Shown: positions 33,746-41,941 of the stretch, in pieces
Layout: each line of letters begins with the position of its first letter
How positions within the stretch are numbered: position 1 is the stretch's first letter
Assembly: GCA_001314545.1 (NCBI GenBank)
Contig: LIHN01000011.1
Location: 1-42,098 of the forward strand
Length of the DNA: 42,098 nucleotides
Origin: Bacteroidetes bacterium HLUCCA01
Lineage (GTDB): Bacteria; Bacteroidota; Rhodothermia; Balneolales; HLUCCA01
Direction of reading: 5' to 3'
Notes under the pieces: generated by a model
What the model saw: the letters and a program-made list of their open reading frames with translations, nothing else
Databases searched by the model: none
What the model was told of the DNA's origin: nothing
Made by a program: the position numbers and the translations under genes

Positions 33746-36559
33746 ATGTCGTCTCCGCGCAGCTTATACCTACTTTTCATCGTTTTGTGGCCGGTTTTGC
33801 TGTATGCAAGTCCGATGAAAGCTCCTGCGCAAAATAATGAGATCACCAGCAGCAACACGGATGTGCCGGTGTACACCCTCGTATTCAGGGGTGAACCCCT
33901 TTCCGAGGTACTTCGCACCTTTGTGCAAAAAACCGGGTTGAATCTGGTGTACGATACGGCCATTTTAGACGATACCCCGGTTTACGTGACCATCCGGGAG
34001 CTTCCGGCCGAACAGGCCCTTGCCCGGATCCTTGCAGATACATCCCTTGACTACATCACCCTGAGCAGCGGTACACTGGTGCTGGTGCGCAGTGCCCGGC
34101 AGCAACCATCTTTTGGCTCGGTCGCCGGCCGGATTGTAGACCATCGTACCGGCAGGCCCCTCCCCGGAGCCACCATCCTGCTGGCCAGCGCCGATGGAGG
34201 CACTGCATCCAATACCAGTGGTTTTTTCAGCATTCCCGGGGTGCTTAGTGGTCCTCAGGAGCTCATTGTCAGCTACGTTGGATACGAACCGCTTCGAAAA
34301 ACTGTCACGATTCCGGTTGACGGTGTGCTCCGCACACAGCTTGCGCTGCGTGAAAAGCCCTACATTGCCGAACCCATCGTGATCAACGATCACAGTCGTC
34401 GGCTGGGACAATCCGGCGGTGCCGCGCAATGGGTAACCGTCTCCGGTGACGGTCCGCTTCAACCGGGCAACGATCCGGTTCGGACGCTGGGCCTTTTTCC
34501 CGGGGTTCAGTTTCAGCTGCCCCTGGCCACCCTGAACATTCAGGGAAGTGGTGCCGATGAACATCGTTTCTATCTGGACGGCATGCCCGTTTACCACCCC
34601 TACAGTTTCGGGTACCTGTTCAGTGCTTTTAGTCCGTACGCCATCGACCGTGTCACCATCCACAAAGCCGGTTTTGATGCCCGTGCCGGTTCCCAGATAT
34701 CCGGCCTGATCAGCATGACCCACGACGTGAGTAACCGTGCATCCAATACGGCAACGCTGCAGGCCGATGCCGTCAGCAGTAATCTGCGGGCCGATGTAGC
34801 GGGCCGGTTGGGCGATATGGACCTGGAGACCCTGCTGGCCATACGCACCAACATCTGGGACATTTATCAAAGTCCGGTTCTGTCTGCCACCATGCGAAAC
34901 TGGGATTATATTGACCCGGTTATTGCCAATTTGCTCATGGACGGACAAGACTCCTACCGTATGTACGATGAAGCCCTGCACGACAGCCGGGTTGGATTCC
35001 GGGATATACACCTGAGCTCACGCCTGCGTATTGACCCATTTCAGTCGGTGAGTTATTCCTTGTATTCCGGATACAATACCCTGGGAACTGAATTACTGAA
35101 CCGACTACCCCAGCCCGACGCGCAGTATCCGGAATTCATGTTTGCGCGGGACTCCTACACCTGGAACAATCGGGTTACCCGCCTGCGCTATGATGCCCTG
35201 CTCACGGCCCGGACCGATATTATGATACAGGCTGGCTACTCCGGCAACCGGCTTGAGCACAGTTACCGGATGGCGGGCAGCATCGATGCAGGATTACCCT
35301 CCGGCGTGAGCGCCCCGGAGGCGATGGAGGCGTTCACGGCAAACCCGGCTTCGGGTATGCACCAGTGGGATGACAATCGCATTGATCACGGCATTTTCCA
35401 GGCGGAAATCGACTATGCGGCTTCCCCGCGGCTTCGGATCAGCAACGGATTTCAGGTCGATTATATTCGCACGAGGGTGAACCTGTCGGATTTATTCTAT
35501 ATCCCGACTCTGTCGGCTGCCTCGGCGGGTATGGGAAGTGTGTTCACCGGAATCGACTGGCATCCTGTCGCTGCATGGCGACTGAATGTAAGTTCACGGC
35601 TCACGTATATTTCGAATACGGACAAGGTATATGCTGAACCCCGCTTCAGCGCCCAGTACGACCGTGATGCATCAGCCATCGGGTATTGGTCGATGCGGGT
35701 AGCCGGCGGGATTTACCGGCAGTTCATTCATCAGTTTTCGGTAACCAATCCGGGTCCGAGCTCACTGGTTCCATCGCTTCCCGTCTGGACCCACGCCGGG
35801 GAGCTGGCCGTGCCACGGGCTTACCACCTGACCCTGTCCTTTTTGAATGAACCGACGGAATATACCCGGATTCGCCTGGAGACTTTCACCAAATGGCAAC
35901 CGGTCACCCATCAGATTTCCTATCCCAAACTACTGCGCAGCGGGCAGGATCATATTTCCAGGCTGGCTGATTTTACCCATCAGACCCGAAGTTTTCAGGG
36001 TGGTGCGGGAATTACGCTGACGCAGCAGATTCCACGGATTGGAACCGAGATGATGGCCGGATACGACTGGACGGTCTCGCAGGTGGATATGCAGGAGCAG
36101 TTTGGCCGGTGGCTGCCAGCGCCCTGGTCAGAACCTCATCGTGTCAGGGTCATGCTTCAAACGCGGGTCAATAATCGTATTCAGGTGTACGGGCAGTGGT
36201 CCGGTATGTATGGCAGGGTTTGGGGTTACCGCCAGGCTTACTATGATTTTATGGTCATGCATAATCGCTCTCTGTACGGGACCTACCGGCTGGATCGTCC
36301 CGAAGACGATCGGCTTTCGGCCTTCAGTCAGCTGGATGCGGGGGTTCATTACCAGCAGCGGGTCGGTGGCGGTGTAATTCGCCTTAAACTGGATCTGATC
36401 AACGTACTTAACCGGGATAACATGCTGGATTACGGGCTGGTACCGGCCTCCTCAGCCGGCACCGACGGCTCCTCCGGAGAGTCTGAGCATAGTTTCGTCA
36501 AGCACGCGCGCACCTTGCCGGGATTCAATCCGGCCGTGAGTGTGCAGCTGAGCTGGTAG
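33746..36559 (+). CDS. TonB-dependent outer-membrane receptor with STN and carboxypeptidase-regulatory-like domains
   Basis: An outer-membrane transporter and sensor. After a signal peptide (about 1-29) come an STN signalling domain (about 42-114, YTLVFRGEPLSEVLRTFVQKTGLNLVYD), a carboxypeptidase regulatory-like beta domain (about 122-205, GRIVDHRTGRPLPGATI) and a plug (about 207-330, with LNIQGSGADEHRFYLDGMPVYHP and ISGLISMTHDV). The C-terminal barrel reaches VQLSW, an aromatic end usual for outer-membrane barrels. The 937-residue start is the ATG at 33746; TTG at 33743 is a less likely alternative. The STN domain together with the upstream sigma and anti-sigma genes implies that the receptor signals its own expression. 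The substrate is unknown; no SusD-like partner follows. The last codons are repeated in tandem after the stop. Confidence 0.93.
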   Translation: MSSPRSLYLLFIVLWPVLLYASPMKAPAQNNEITSSNTDVPVYTLVFRGEPLSEVLRTFVQKTGLNLVYDTAILDDTPVYVTIRELPAEQALARILADTSLDYITLSSGTLVLVRSARQQPSFGSVAGRIVDHRTGRPLPGATILLASADGGTASNTSGFFSIPGVLSGPQELIVSYVGYEPLRKTVTIPVDGVLRTQLALREKPYIAEPIVINDHSRRLGQSGGAAQWVTVSGDGPLQPGNDPVRTLGLFPGVQFQLPLATLNIQGSGADEHRFYLDGMPVYHPYSFGYLFSAFSPYAIDRVTIHKAGFDARAGSQISGLISMTHDVSNRASNTATLQADAVSSNLRADVAGRLGDMDLETLLAIRTNIWDIYQSPVLSATMRNWDYIDPVIANLLMDGQDSYRMYDEALHDSRVGFRDIHLSSRLRIDPFQSVSYSLYSGYNTLGTELLNRLPQPDAQYPEFMFARDSYTWNNRVTRLRYDALLTARTDIMIQAGYSGNRLEHSYRMAGSIDAGLPSGVSAPEAMEAFTANPASGMHQWDDNRIDHGIFQAEIDYAASPRLRISNGFQVDYIRTRVNLSDLFYIPTLSAASAGMGSVFTGIDWHPVAAWRLNVSSRLTYISNTDKVYAEPRFSAQYDRDASAIGYWSMRVAGGIYRQFIHQFSVTNPGPSSLVPSLPVWTHAGELAVPRAYHLTLSFLNEPTEYTRIRLETFTKWQPVTHQISYPKLLRSGQDHISRLADFTHQTRSFQGGAGITLTQQIPRIGTEMMAGYDWTVSQVDMQEQFGRWLPAPWSEPHRVRVMLQTRVNNRIQVYGQWSGMYGRVWGYRQAYYDFMVMHNRSLYGTYRLDRPEDDRLSAFSQLDAGVHYQQRVGGGVIRLKLDLINVLNRDNMLDYGLVPASSAGTDGSSGESEHSFVKHARTLPGFNPAVSVQLSW

Positions 36560-36698
36560 CGGTCAAATGTAATTCCGGCGGCGGCTTCCGTTGTTGCCGG
36601 AAGAGTGTGCAGCTGAGCTGGTAGCGGTCAAATGTAATTCCGGCGGCGGCTTCCGTTGTTGCCGGAAGAGTGTACAGCTGAGCTGGTAGCGGTCAAAT
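36538..36698. repeat. 65-bp tandem repeat, about 2.5 copies, between receptor gene and priA
   Basis: The period is exactly 65 bp (copies begin at 36538, 36603 and 36668; the third stops at 36698). Copies one and two are identical, and the third differs by one base (G to A at 36674). Each copy carries the last seven codons of the receptor gene, its TAG stop, and the TCA that is the complement of the priA stop. Each full copy also holds a 30-base hairpin (36573-36602 and 36638-36667). The array thus lies exactly between two converging genes and does not alter either protein. Confidence 0.98.
36573..36602 (+). terminator. Hairpin module within the 65-bp repeat (first copy)
   Basis: TTCCGGC and GCCGGAA form a perfect 7-bp outer stem. 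Inside it GGCGGC and GTTGTT pair fully only as plus-strand RNA, through G-U pairs, around a TTCC loop. The stem lies 13 bp after the receptor stop. There is no T run, so a role in transcript 3'-end protection or factor-dependent termination is more likely than classical termination. The copy at 36638-36667 is identical. Confidence 0.5.
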
Positions 36699-39116
36699 CG
36701 CATCCACATTGACGTTAATCCGGACCGTAGAAGCGCCCTCCGGCTTCTGTTTTTCATACCGCTCGAAAACCGTGCGCAGCAATGCTTCCATCTTCTGCGG
36801 ACCGATATTCACGTGCATCTTCACCAACGATTCCCATCGGTAGTCGTTATAAATCTTCACGATGGCGGCCGGTGCCGGCCCGAGTACTGCGTGACCCTTC
36901 ATCACCGAAGCCAAAACCCGGGTGAATGCCTCCGCCACGATAGCCACTTTCTGTTCATCGGGACTTTTAAACTGAAACTGGATCAGTCGGGAAAACGGTG
37001 GATAATGCAATTCCCGTCGCTGCCGCATTTCGTGGTTGGCAAACCCTTCATAATCGTGTTTTGCGGCGAATTTCAGGGCCGGATGTTCGGGTTGGCGGGT
37101 CTGCAGGAATACGATACCGGTTTTTTCCGCCCGACCTGAGCGACCGGCCACCTGGGTGAGCAGCTGAAACATCCTTTCCGAAGACCGGTAACTGGGAAAA
37201 GCCAGCTCGGTATCGGCATTCACCACACCCACTACGGTCACATTCGGAAAATCCAGTCCTTTGGCAACCAGCTGGGTTCCTACCAGAATATCTGCCTCGC
37301 CGCGACCAAAAGCGCTCAGCAGATTGGCATGCGCATCCCGGGTCGACGTGGTATCACGGTCCATCCGCATCACCCGTGCCTGCGGGAGTAACGGGGCAAT
37401 TTCCTCCTCCACGCGCTGGGTACCGGATCCCTTGTGGTGCATGCCATGCGCCGTGCAGGCCTTGCACAGCGGGGTAGCCCGCTCGCTGTAACCGCAATAG
37501 TGGCAACGCAATTGTCCCACCCGACGATGAAAGGTAAGGCTGACCGAACAATGCGGGCATTCGGGTACGTGTCCGCATTCGTCGCACTGCTGGTAGCTGG
37601 CAAATCCACGCCGATTATGCAGCAGAATAACCTGTTCTTTTCGTTCTAACGCCTCCTCGATAGCCATAAAAAGCGGAACAGCGATAGGTCCGCGCATGGC
37701 ATTCCGATACTGTTTGAGGTCCAGAATGGTCACCTCCGGCAGGGTAGCCGATGCGTGTCGCGATGGGAGCTTAAGCAAGGTTCGCTTACCGCGGGTCACC
37801 CCGTGCAGTGTAGTCACCGCCGGCGTTGCCGAACCCAGTACCACCGGGATACCAGCCATAGAGGCGCGCAACACCGCCACATCACGGGCATTGTAGCGGG
37901 GCGCGGGATCTTCCTGCTTGTAGGAGTTATCGTGCTCTTCGTCAACGATGATAATACCGGGATTGGGTACGGGGGCAAACACGGCCGACCTCGCCCCGAT
38001 AGCGATGCGTTTTTTACCTCTGCGCAGTGCGGTCCAGGCCTCGAAACGCTCACGGTCGTTGAGTCGGGAGTGGAGCACGGCGATGTCATCGCCGAAAATC
38101 TCGTAAAACCTTCGCACCGTCTGTGGGGTGAGCGCAATTTCCGGAACCAGCACGAGTCCGCCTTTGCCGGCGTCCAGGGCTTGTTTGAGGGCATGGATGT
38201 AGACCTCGGTTTTGCCGGAGCCGGTGATGCCGTACAGCAGGAAGCTTTCAAACCGACCGGCATCGAGGGCTTCCGATATGGGTTTAAACACCTTCAACTG
38301 GGTTTCGTTGAGCTGACGGATACGTTCCGGGGCATGCTCGAGGTACAGGCTTTCGGCTGCCGATTCTTCGATCTCGATACCCTGGATAAACCCTTCCTTT
38401 TCGATGCGTTTGAGCGCGTGGGGTGAGAATCCGTGTTCTTCGCGCAGGTTTTTGTACAGGCAGGGAGGTTGGAGCTGGTGGAGCTCCATGGCGGTTTGAA
38501 TCCAGGCATGTATTTTCCCGGTATAGCCCGACAAAAACGCCTGAAGTTTTTCACGATGCTGCTCGTTCCAGGTGCAGGCTTTCACGCGTTTCGGTTTCAC
38601 CTTGCGCCGGGGGACTTCCCGAAGCTCCAGTACCCCTTGTTTGCGTAAGCTGCGGATCAGGGTATCGGGCCATTGCCTGCGGGCCTCCTCCAGCGCGATT
38701 TCCCCGGCCGACTGCACCGCGGCCAGCAATTCCTTCCCGGCAGGTGTCAGGTCCGCACCGGTCAGCGATCCCGAAAAGGTGATCCAGCGGTCGGTCACGT
38801 AGTTGAGTCCGGCCGGCAAAGCCGCCTGAATAACCTCCCCCCAGCCTGCGAAATAGTATCCGGCCATCCACCCGGTCAGCTGCAGCAATTCGGGGGTAAG
38901 CAAGGGTTCCGTATCCAGTACACCGGTGATAGCGCGGACCTTGAAGCCGGGTTTCCGGTCATGCACGGCGACCACCATCCCGATCTGCTTGCGGGATCCG
39001 AACGGCACCCAGACCCGCATGCCGGGTTGCAGCGAGGCATCGTCATCCCCCTTGTATCCGTAGGTAAACACCTGCCGGACGGCATTGGGCAAGGCTACAT
39101 CCACGTAGTTCATCAT
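36693..39116 (-). CDS. priA: Primosomal protein N' (replication restart helicase PriA)
   Basis: PriA recognises abandoned forks and starts replisome reloading. With the start at 39116 (MMNYVDVALP) it has 807 residues. The 3'-DNA-binding domain covers the first 100. A winged-helix region follows. The helicase core has GITGSGKTEVYIHAL (Walker A) and DEEHDNSYKQ (DEEH box). The zinc-binding insert contains eight cysteines (CDECGHVPECPHC and CHYCGYSERATPLCKAC). The distal helicase motifs include GTQLVAKGLDFPNV and QVAGRSGRAEKTG. An upstream TTG at 39257 would add 47 residues unlike any PriA and is rejected. It converges on the TonB receptor gene across the 65-bp repeat array. Confidence 0.96.
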   Translation of the reverse strand: MMNYVDVALPNAVRQVFTYGYKGDDDASLQPGMRVWVPFGSRKQIGMVVAVHDRKPGFKVRAITGVLDTEPLLTPELLQLTGWMAGYYFAGWGEVIQAALPAGLNYVTDRWITFSGSLTGADLTPAGKELLAAVQSAGEIALEEARRQWPDTLIRSLRKQGVLELREVPRRKVKPKRVKACTWNEQHREKLQAFLSGYTGKIHAWIQTAMELHQLQPPCLYKNLREEHGFSPHALKRIEKEGFIQGIEIEESAAESLYLEHAPERIRQLNETQLKVFKPISEALDAGRFESFLLYGITGSGKTEVYIHALKQALDAGKGGLVLVPEIALTPQTVRRFYEIFGDDIAVLHSRLNDRERFEAWTALRRGKKRIAIGARSAVFAPVPNPGIIIVDEEHDNSYKQEDPAPRYNARDVAVLRASMAGIPVVLGSATPAVTTLHGVTRGKRTLLKLPSRHASATLPEVTILDLKQYRNAMRGPIAVPLFMAIEEALERKEQVILLHNRRGFASYQQCDECGHVPECPHCSVSLTFHRRVGQLRCHYCGYSERATPLCKACTAHGMHHKGSGTQRVEEEIAPLLPQARVMRMDRDTTSTRDAHANLLSAFGRGEADILVGTQLVAKGLDFPNVTVVGVVNADTELAFPSYRSSERMFQLLTQVAGRSGRAEKTGIVFLQTRQPEHPALKFAAKHDYEGFANHEMRQRRELHYPPFSRLIQFQFKSPDEQKVAIVAEAFTRVLASVMKGHAVLGPAPAAIVKIYNDYRWESLVKMHVNIGPQKMEALLRTVFERYEKQKPEGASTVRINVNVDAI

Positions 39117-39154
39117 CGGTTTTGAGGACCTTAGTTCGATGTAAGTTAACAAAC

Positions 39155-39186
39155 CGGACCGACGCTCATCTGCGGACCGGCGCTCA
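39155..39186. repeat. Two 14-bp direct repeats upstream of priA
   Basis: cggaccgacgctca (39155-39168) and cggaccggcgctca (39173-39186) differ at one base and are 18 bp apart start to start. They lie 40-70 bp before the priA ATG. They could be binding sites for a regulator, but nothing else supports this. Confidence 0.45.
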
Positions 39187-39223
39187 AAATGGGTATCACG
39201 ATGGGTTCCGGTGCCTCGATGTG

Positions 39224-39249
39224 CCCCGGAGTCACCCTTGCCTCCGGGG
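39224..39249. other. Strong hairpin between priA and the symporter gene
   Basis: CCCCGGAG and CTCCGGGG form a perfect 8-bp stem around a 10-base loop. The position is about 110 bp upstream of priA and 85 bp downstream of the symporter stop. No T run follows on either strand, so it is not a standard intrinsic terminator; it may still end the symporter transcript. Confidence 0.5.
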
Positions 39250-39332
39250 TTGTACAAAAAGGCAGACGGTGCTTTTAGACAGCAAAGATTTCCTAGTCAG
39301 TAAATCACTTACTCACTACCGGTCCGTGAAAA

Positions 39333-40835
39333 TCAGGCGTCTTTCTGCTGCTGCTCCTCAATCGCTTTGGCCAGACTCACCGGTTTGGCATAGAATTTCT
39401 CCCACTTCTCCTTCGGATCGGGCTTGGTGAGCAACGAGACCACTATCAGTACCAGAACCGAGGCAGAAGCGGCCGGAATTACAATGTAACTCGTGGCAAT
39501 CAGGGGCTCTTCCATGATGCCATTAACCAGGGTAATGAGCAACGTCATCCCCATCCCTGTAGCGATGGAAGCCACTCCGCCGGCGGTCGTTACCCGTTTC
39601 CACAGGAACGCGGCGAGTAAGGCGGGAGTTAGTCCCGCCCCGACCATCGTATAGGCTGTAAACGCCATATCCAGTATCGTGCGAAACTGGGTGAGCAGCA
39701 GGTAGGCAAAAATCCCTAGCACCAGCACCATAATGCGCTGAAAGACCACCATTTGCTTGTCGGTAGCCTGGGGATTCACGAACCGCTGGTAGATATCGCG
39801 GGTCAGGTTAGTAGATGGTGCCAGCAGGAAGCTGTTGCCGGTAGAGGTGATAATCGCCACGGCCGCCATAATCAGCAGGAGTCCGCCCACCAGGGGGATG
39901 CCCACCTCGGTCCCGAATCGGGCGGTGTGCAGAATGATGCGCTCGCTCTGCTCCACAGCCAGAAAGAAGCTGCTGTCCGGACTCAGGCTGTTGAAATGGC
40001 TGAATGCAAAAATGGCCAGAGACGCGATGGCGGTTTCCACCACAATAGTCCCGACAACCCACCATCCAACCGCAGTTTTGGCCGACTTTTCATCGCGGGC
40101 TGAGAAAAATTTCTGATACATATTGGACTCGCCCAGCAGCAGCAGGAAGGTAGGGAAGAAAACCCCCATCGCCCACAGGAAGTTATACTCACCGAAAACC
40201 GTGAAATACGAAGGGTCCAGTGCCACGCTGAAATGCTCGGCGCCACCCAGGTTGAAAAACACCAGCGGTGCGGCGATGAGCACGGCGGCGGTAATCACAG
40301 CGCCGTTGATGATATCTACTGAAACGATAGACAGCATCCCTGCAAAGGCCGTGAAAGCGATGATAAAGATGGCCGTGAGAATAACCCCCTGCCATTCGGG
40401 GATATCGGCCACCAGGTTCAGCACGAATCCACCGCCCCGGAACTGATATCCCACGATGGTGGTGTAGGCGATGACAATCACGATGGTCCCCAGAATCCGG
40501 GCCCATTTATTGTAGCGAAGTTCGAGGATATCCGGCACGGTAAACTGGGCGATACGCCGGACCCGCGCGGCCAGGAAAAACACGATAATAATACCGATCC
40601 ACGCCCCTGCCGCCATCCACAGTTCGGCAAAACCCACGCGGGCGGCAAGTCCGGCACCGGCCAATAACGACCCTGAGCCTATCCAGGTACATAACAGTGT
40701 TCCGACGAGCTTATAGGTAGGGACCGATCGACCTGCCACCATAAAGTCTTCCTGGTTCTTGATGAACAGGGATTTCCGGATGGAGATAAACATCAGAAGT
40801 CCGAGGTAACCTAAAACGACATAAAAGAAAATCAT
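39333..40835 (-). CDS. Sodium:solute symporter family protein
   Basis: A secondary transporter of the SSS/SLC5 family, driven by sodium. The 500 residues have about 13 hydrophobic helices. The first is followed by NQEDFMVAGRSVPTYKLVGTLLCTWIGSGSLLAGAGLAARVG, the SSS core with the conserved unwound helix, and later by FTVPDILELRYNKWARILG and ITSTGNSFLLAPSTNLTRDIYQRFV. The last is the signature around the sodium site. The substrate cannot be told. The start is uncertain: 40835 (MIFFYVV) puts the first helix at the N-terminus, 40880 (MCNDHY) and a TTG at 40907 are alternatives. The C-terminal tail is hydrophilic. Confidence 0.92.
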   Translation of the reverse strand: MIFFYVVLGYLGLLMFISIRKSLFIKNQEDFMVAGRSVPTYKLVGTLLCTWIGSGSLLAGAGLAARVGFAELWMAAGAWIGIIIVFFLAARVRRIAQFTVPDILELRYNKWARILGTIVIVIAYTTIVGYQFRGGGFVLNLVADIPEWQGVILTAIFIIAFTAFAGMLSIVSVDIINGAVITAAVLIAAPLVFFNLGGAEHFSVALDPSYFTVFGEYNFLWAMGVFFPTFLLLLGESNMYQKFFSARDEKSAKTAVGWWVVGTIVVETAIASLAIFAFSHFNSLSPDSSFFLAVEQSERIILHTARFGTEVGIPLVGGLLLIMAAVAIITSTGNSFLLAPSTNLTRDIYQRFVNPQATDKQMVVFQRIMVLVLGIFAYLLLTQFRTILDMAFTAYTMVGAGLTPALLAAFLWKRVTTAGGVASIATGMGMTLLITLVNGIMEEPLIATSYIVIPAASASVLVLIVVSLLTKPDPKEKWEKFYAKPVSLAKAIEEQQQKDA

Positions 40836-41085
40836 AAATCGGGTATCCGGATGTGTGAAGATGTAATGGTCATTGCACATTCCCCGTTTGGTTTGAGGTG
40901 TTTGCAATGGACTAACCTTGGTTCATTGGATATCGGCATTCATCGGGATGCGGGTTGACGTCCCCGCCGGGATCACTGCCCAGACCTGGCAGACGTTTTC
41001 ATGGCCTTCAACCTTGTCCGGCACCCCATCGACGTATCTGCCGATGACCTAAAATAGTTGATATATCGGAGAAAAGAACAGGGAA

Positions 41086-41318
41086 TCAATGTGAAATCTG
41101 TGGTTGCAGTGCATACACCCTGTCAAGGCTGATGAACTCGCTGCCATTGTCGCACTGCAATCTCTGTGGAAACGCACATTGATCCTGAGCAATGCGAGTA
41201 AGTTCATCACGAACATCGACGCCTTTCAGCGACTGGCCGACACGATAACCGAGGCATTTTTTACTGCAATTATCCACTACAGCTAACACACGGAACCGGC
41301 GCCCATCAAAGAGCGCAT
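41086..41318 (-). pseudogene. IS407-type orfB (DDE transposase) fragment
   Basis: The frame reads ALFDGRRFRVLAVVDNCSKKCLGYRVGQSLKG and then LQCDNGSEFISLDRVYA, the middle of an IS3-family OrfB. Of the DDE triad only the second aspartate (CDNGSEF) remains. The first, which lies just before the fused junction, and the glutamate further on are absent. It ends in a stop soon after. The open frame upstream to 41427 is orfA sequence read out of phase. The product cannot transpose DNA. Confidence 0.85.
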
Positions 41319-41458
41319 GCGCCGTACTTCTTCTTCCAGTTGAAGAAGGTGGCTTGAGAGATCCCAAACTTTCGACAGATCTCCTCCACTCGGGTTCCGG
41401 TCTCGGCCTGTTTGAGAGCAAAGGCAATTTGCGCCTCGGTAAATTTTGATTTTTTCAC
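41306..41458 (-). pseudogene. IS407-type orfA fragment
   Basis: Starting at a GTG (41458) the frame gives VKKSKFTEAQIAFALKQAET, GTRVEEICRKFGIS and QATFFNWKKKYG, a clear helix-turn-helix OrfA N-terminus. After residue 46 the frame enters the orfB piece out of phase and stops at 41306. About half of orfA and the start of orfB are therefore missing, joined near 41318. The element was probably functional once and is now inactive. Confidence 0.85.
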
Positions 41459-41626
41459 GGTCTTTCGGATTTAATTTTGGGATGCTCCCACCTTCCAAAT
41501 TACCCGAAAAACTCTACTTTACAACGACTCTATTTTGTGGGGGGAGGTCAGTTACAACATAGTAAAGGCACGTTAATAGGGAAACTCCTTTTGGCTAAAT
41601 AACCACATACAAATCACTAGTCAATA

Positions 41627-41911
41627 TCAATAACATTGATAATCCATTATTTTGATAGTTTCACACTTTGGGTGAAACTCCAGCCACCGTATTTCCTCCG
41701 GTGGAATGGCCTGAGCCGTAATGCCCTCATAGGAATGCGGGAAGCCGCTATTGCTAGCAAAGTCGACGAGGTAGTCGTAGGCTTCCTGATTGAAGGGCGG
41801 ACAGGGGTGATCCTGTGCCCCAAGTTCGGTTGAAGCCTCAATACCCGGAACCGTTTTGCTCATCGGTATGGCGAGAATTCCTATCAGAAATATAAGGATG
41901 GATGTTTTCAT
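41627..41911 (-). CDS. Small secreted protein of unknown function
   Basis: A 94-residue frame that starts MKTSILIFLIGILAIPMSK, a plausible signal peptide with a basic start and hydrophobic core. The rest (EASTELGAQDHPCPPFNQEAYDYLVDF onward to KIMDYQCY) is hydrophilic with three cysteines, at least two of which could form a disulphide. No family is recognised. Base composition is A+T-richer than the rest of the window, and it lies next to an IS remnant, which suggests acquired or weakly conserved DNA. There is no promoter or ribosome site I can point to. It may be real or a degenerate piece of a longer gene. Confidence 0.5.
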   Translation of the reverse strand: MKTSILIFLIGILAIPMSKTVPGIEASTELGAQDHPCPPFNQEAYDYLVDFASNSGFPHSYEGITAQAIPPEEIRWLEFHPKCETIKIMDYQCY

Positions 41912-41941
41912 AATAATCCGAGAGCCCCCTACCGACCGGGT

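Larger units (their letters stand above)
41086..41550 (-). mobile_element. Remnant of an IS3-family (IS407-type) insertion sequence with internal deletion
   Basis: One end looks preserved: on the minus strand the element begins near 41550 with TGACCTCCCCCCAC, like IS407-type ends. About 90 bp later the orfA frame starts. Only an orfA N-terminal piece and an orfB piece remain, fused by a deletion. At the far end, TGACGTCCCCGCC at 40956-40968 (plus strand) could be the degenerate partner terminal repeat; if so the remnant spans 40956-41550. No target duplication was recognised. Confidence 0.75.

Noticed and set aside
33965-35011. A 348-codon minus-strand frame across the receptor gene
   Set aside because: It lies within the STN, regulatory-like and plug domains of the TonB receptor, which read without fault on the plus strand.
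36538-36698. Tandem array considered as a CRISPR
   Set aside because: Units are contiguous without unique spacers, only 2.5 copies, and contain gene ends; no cas gene is near.
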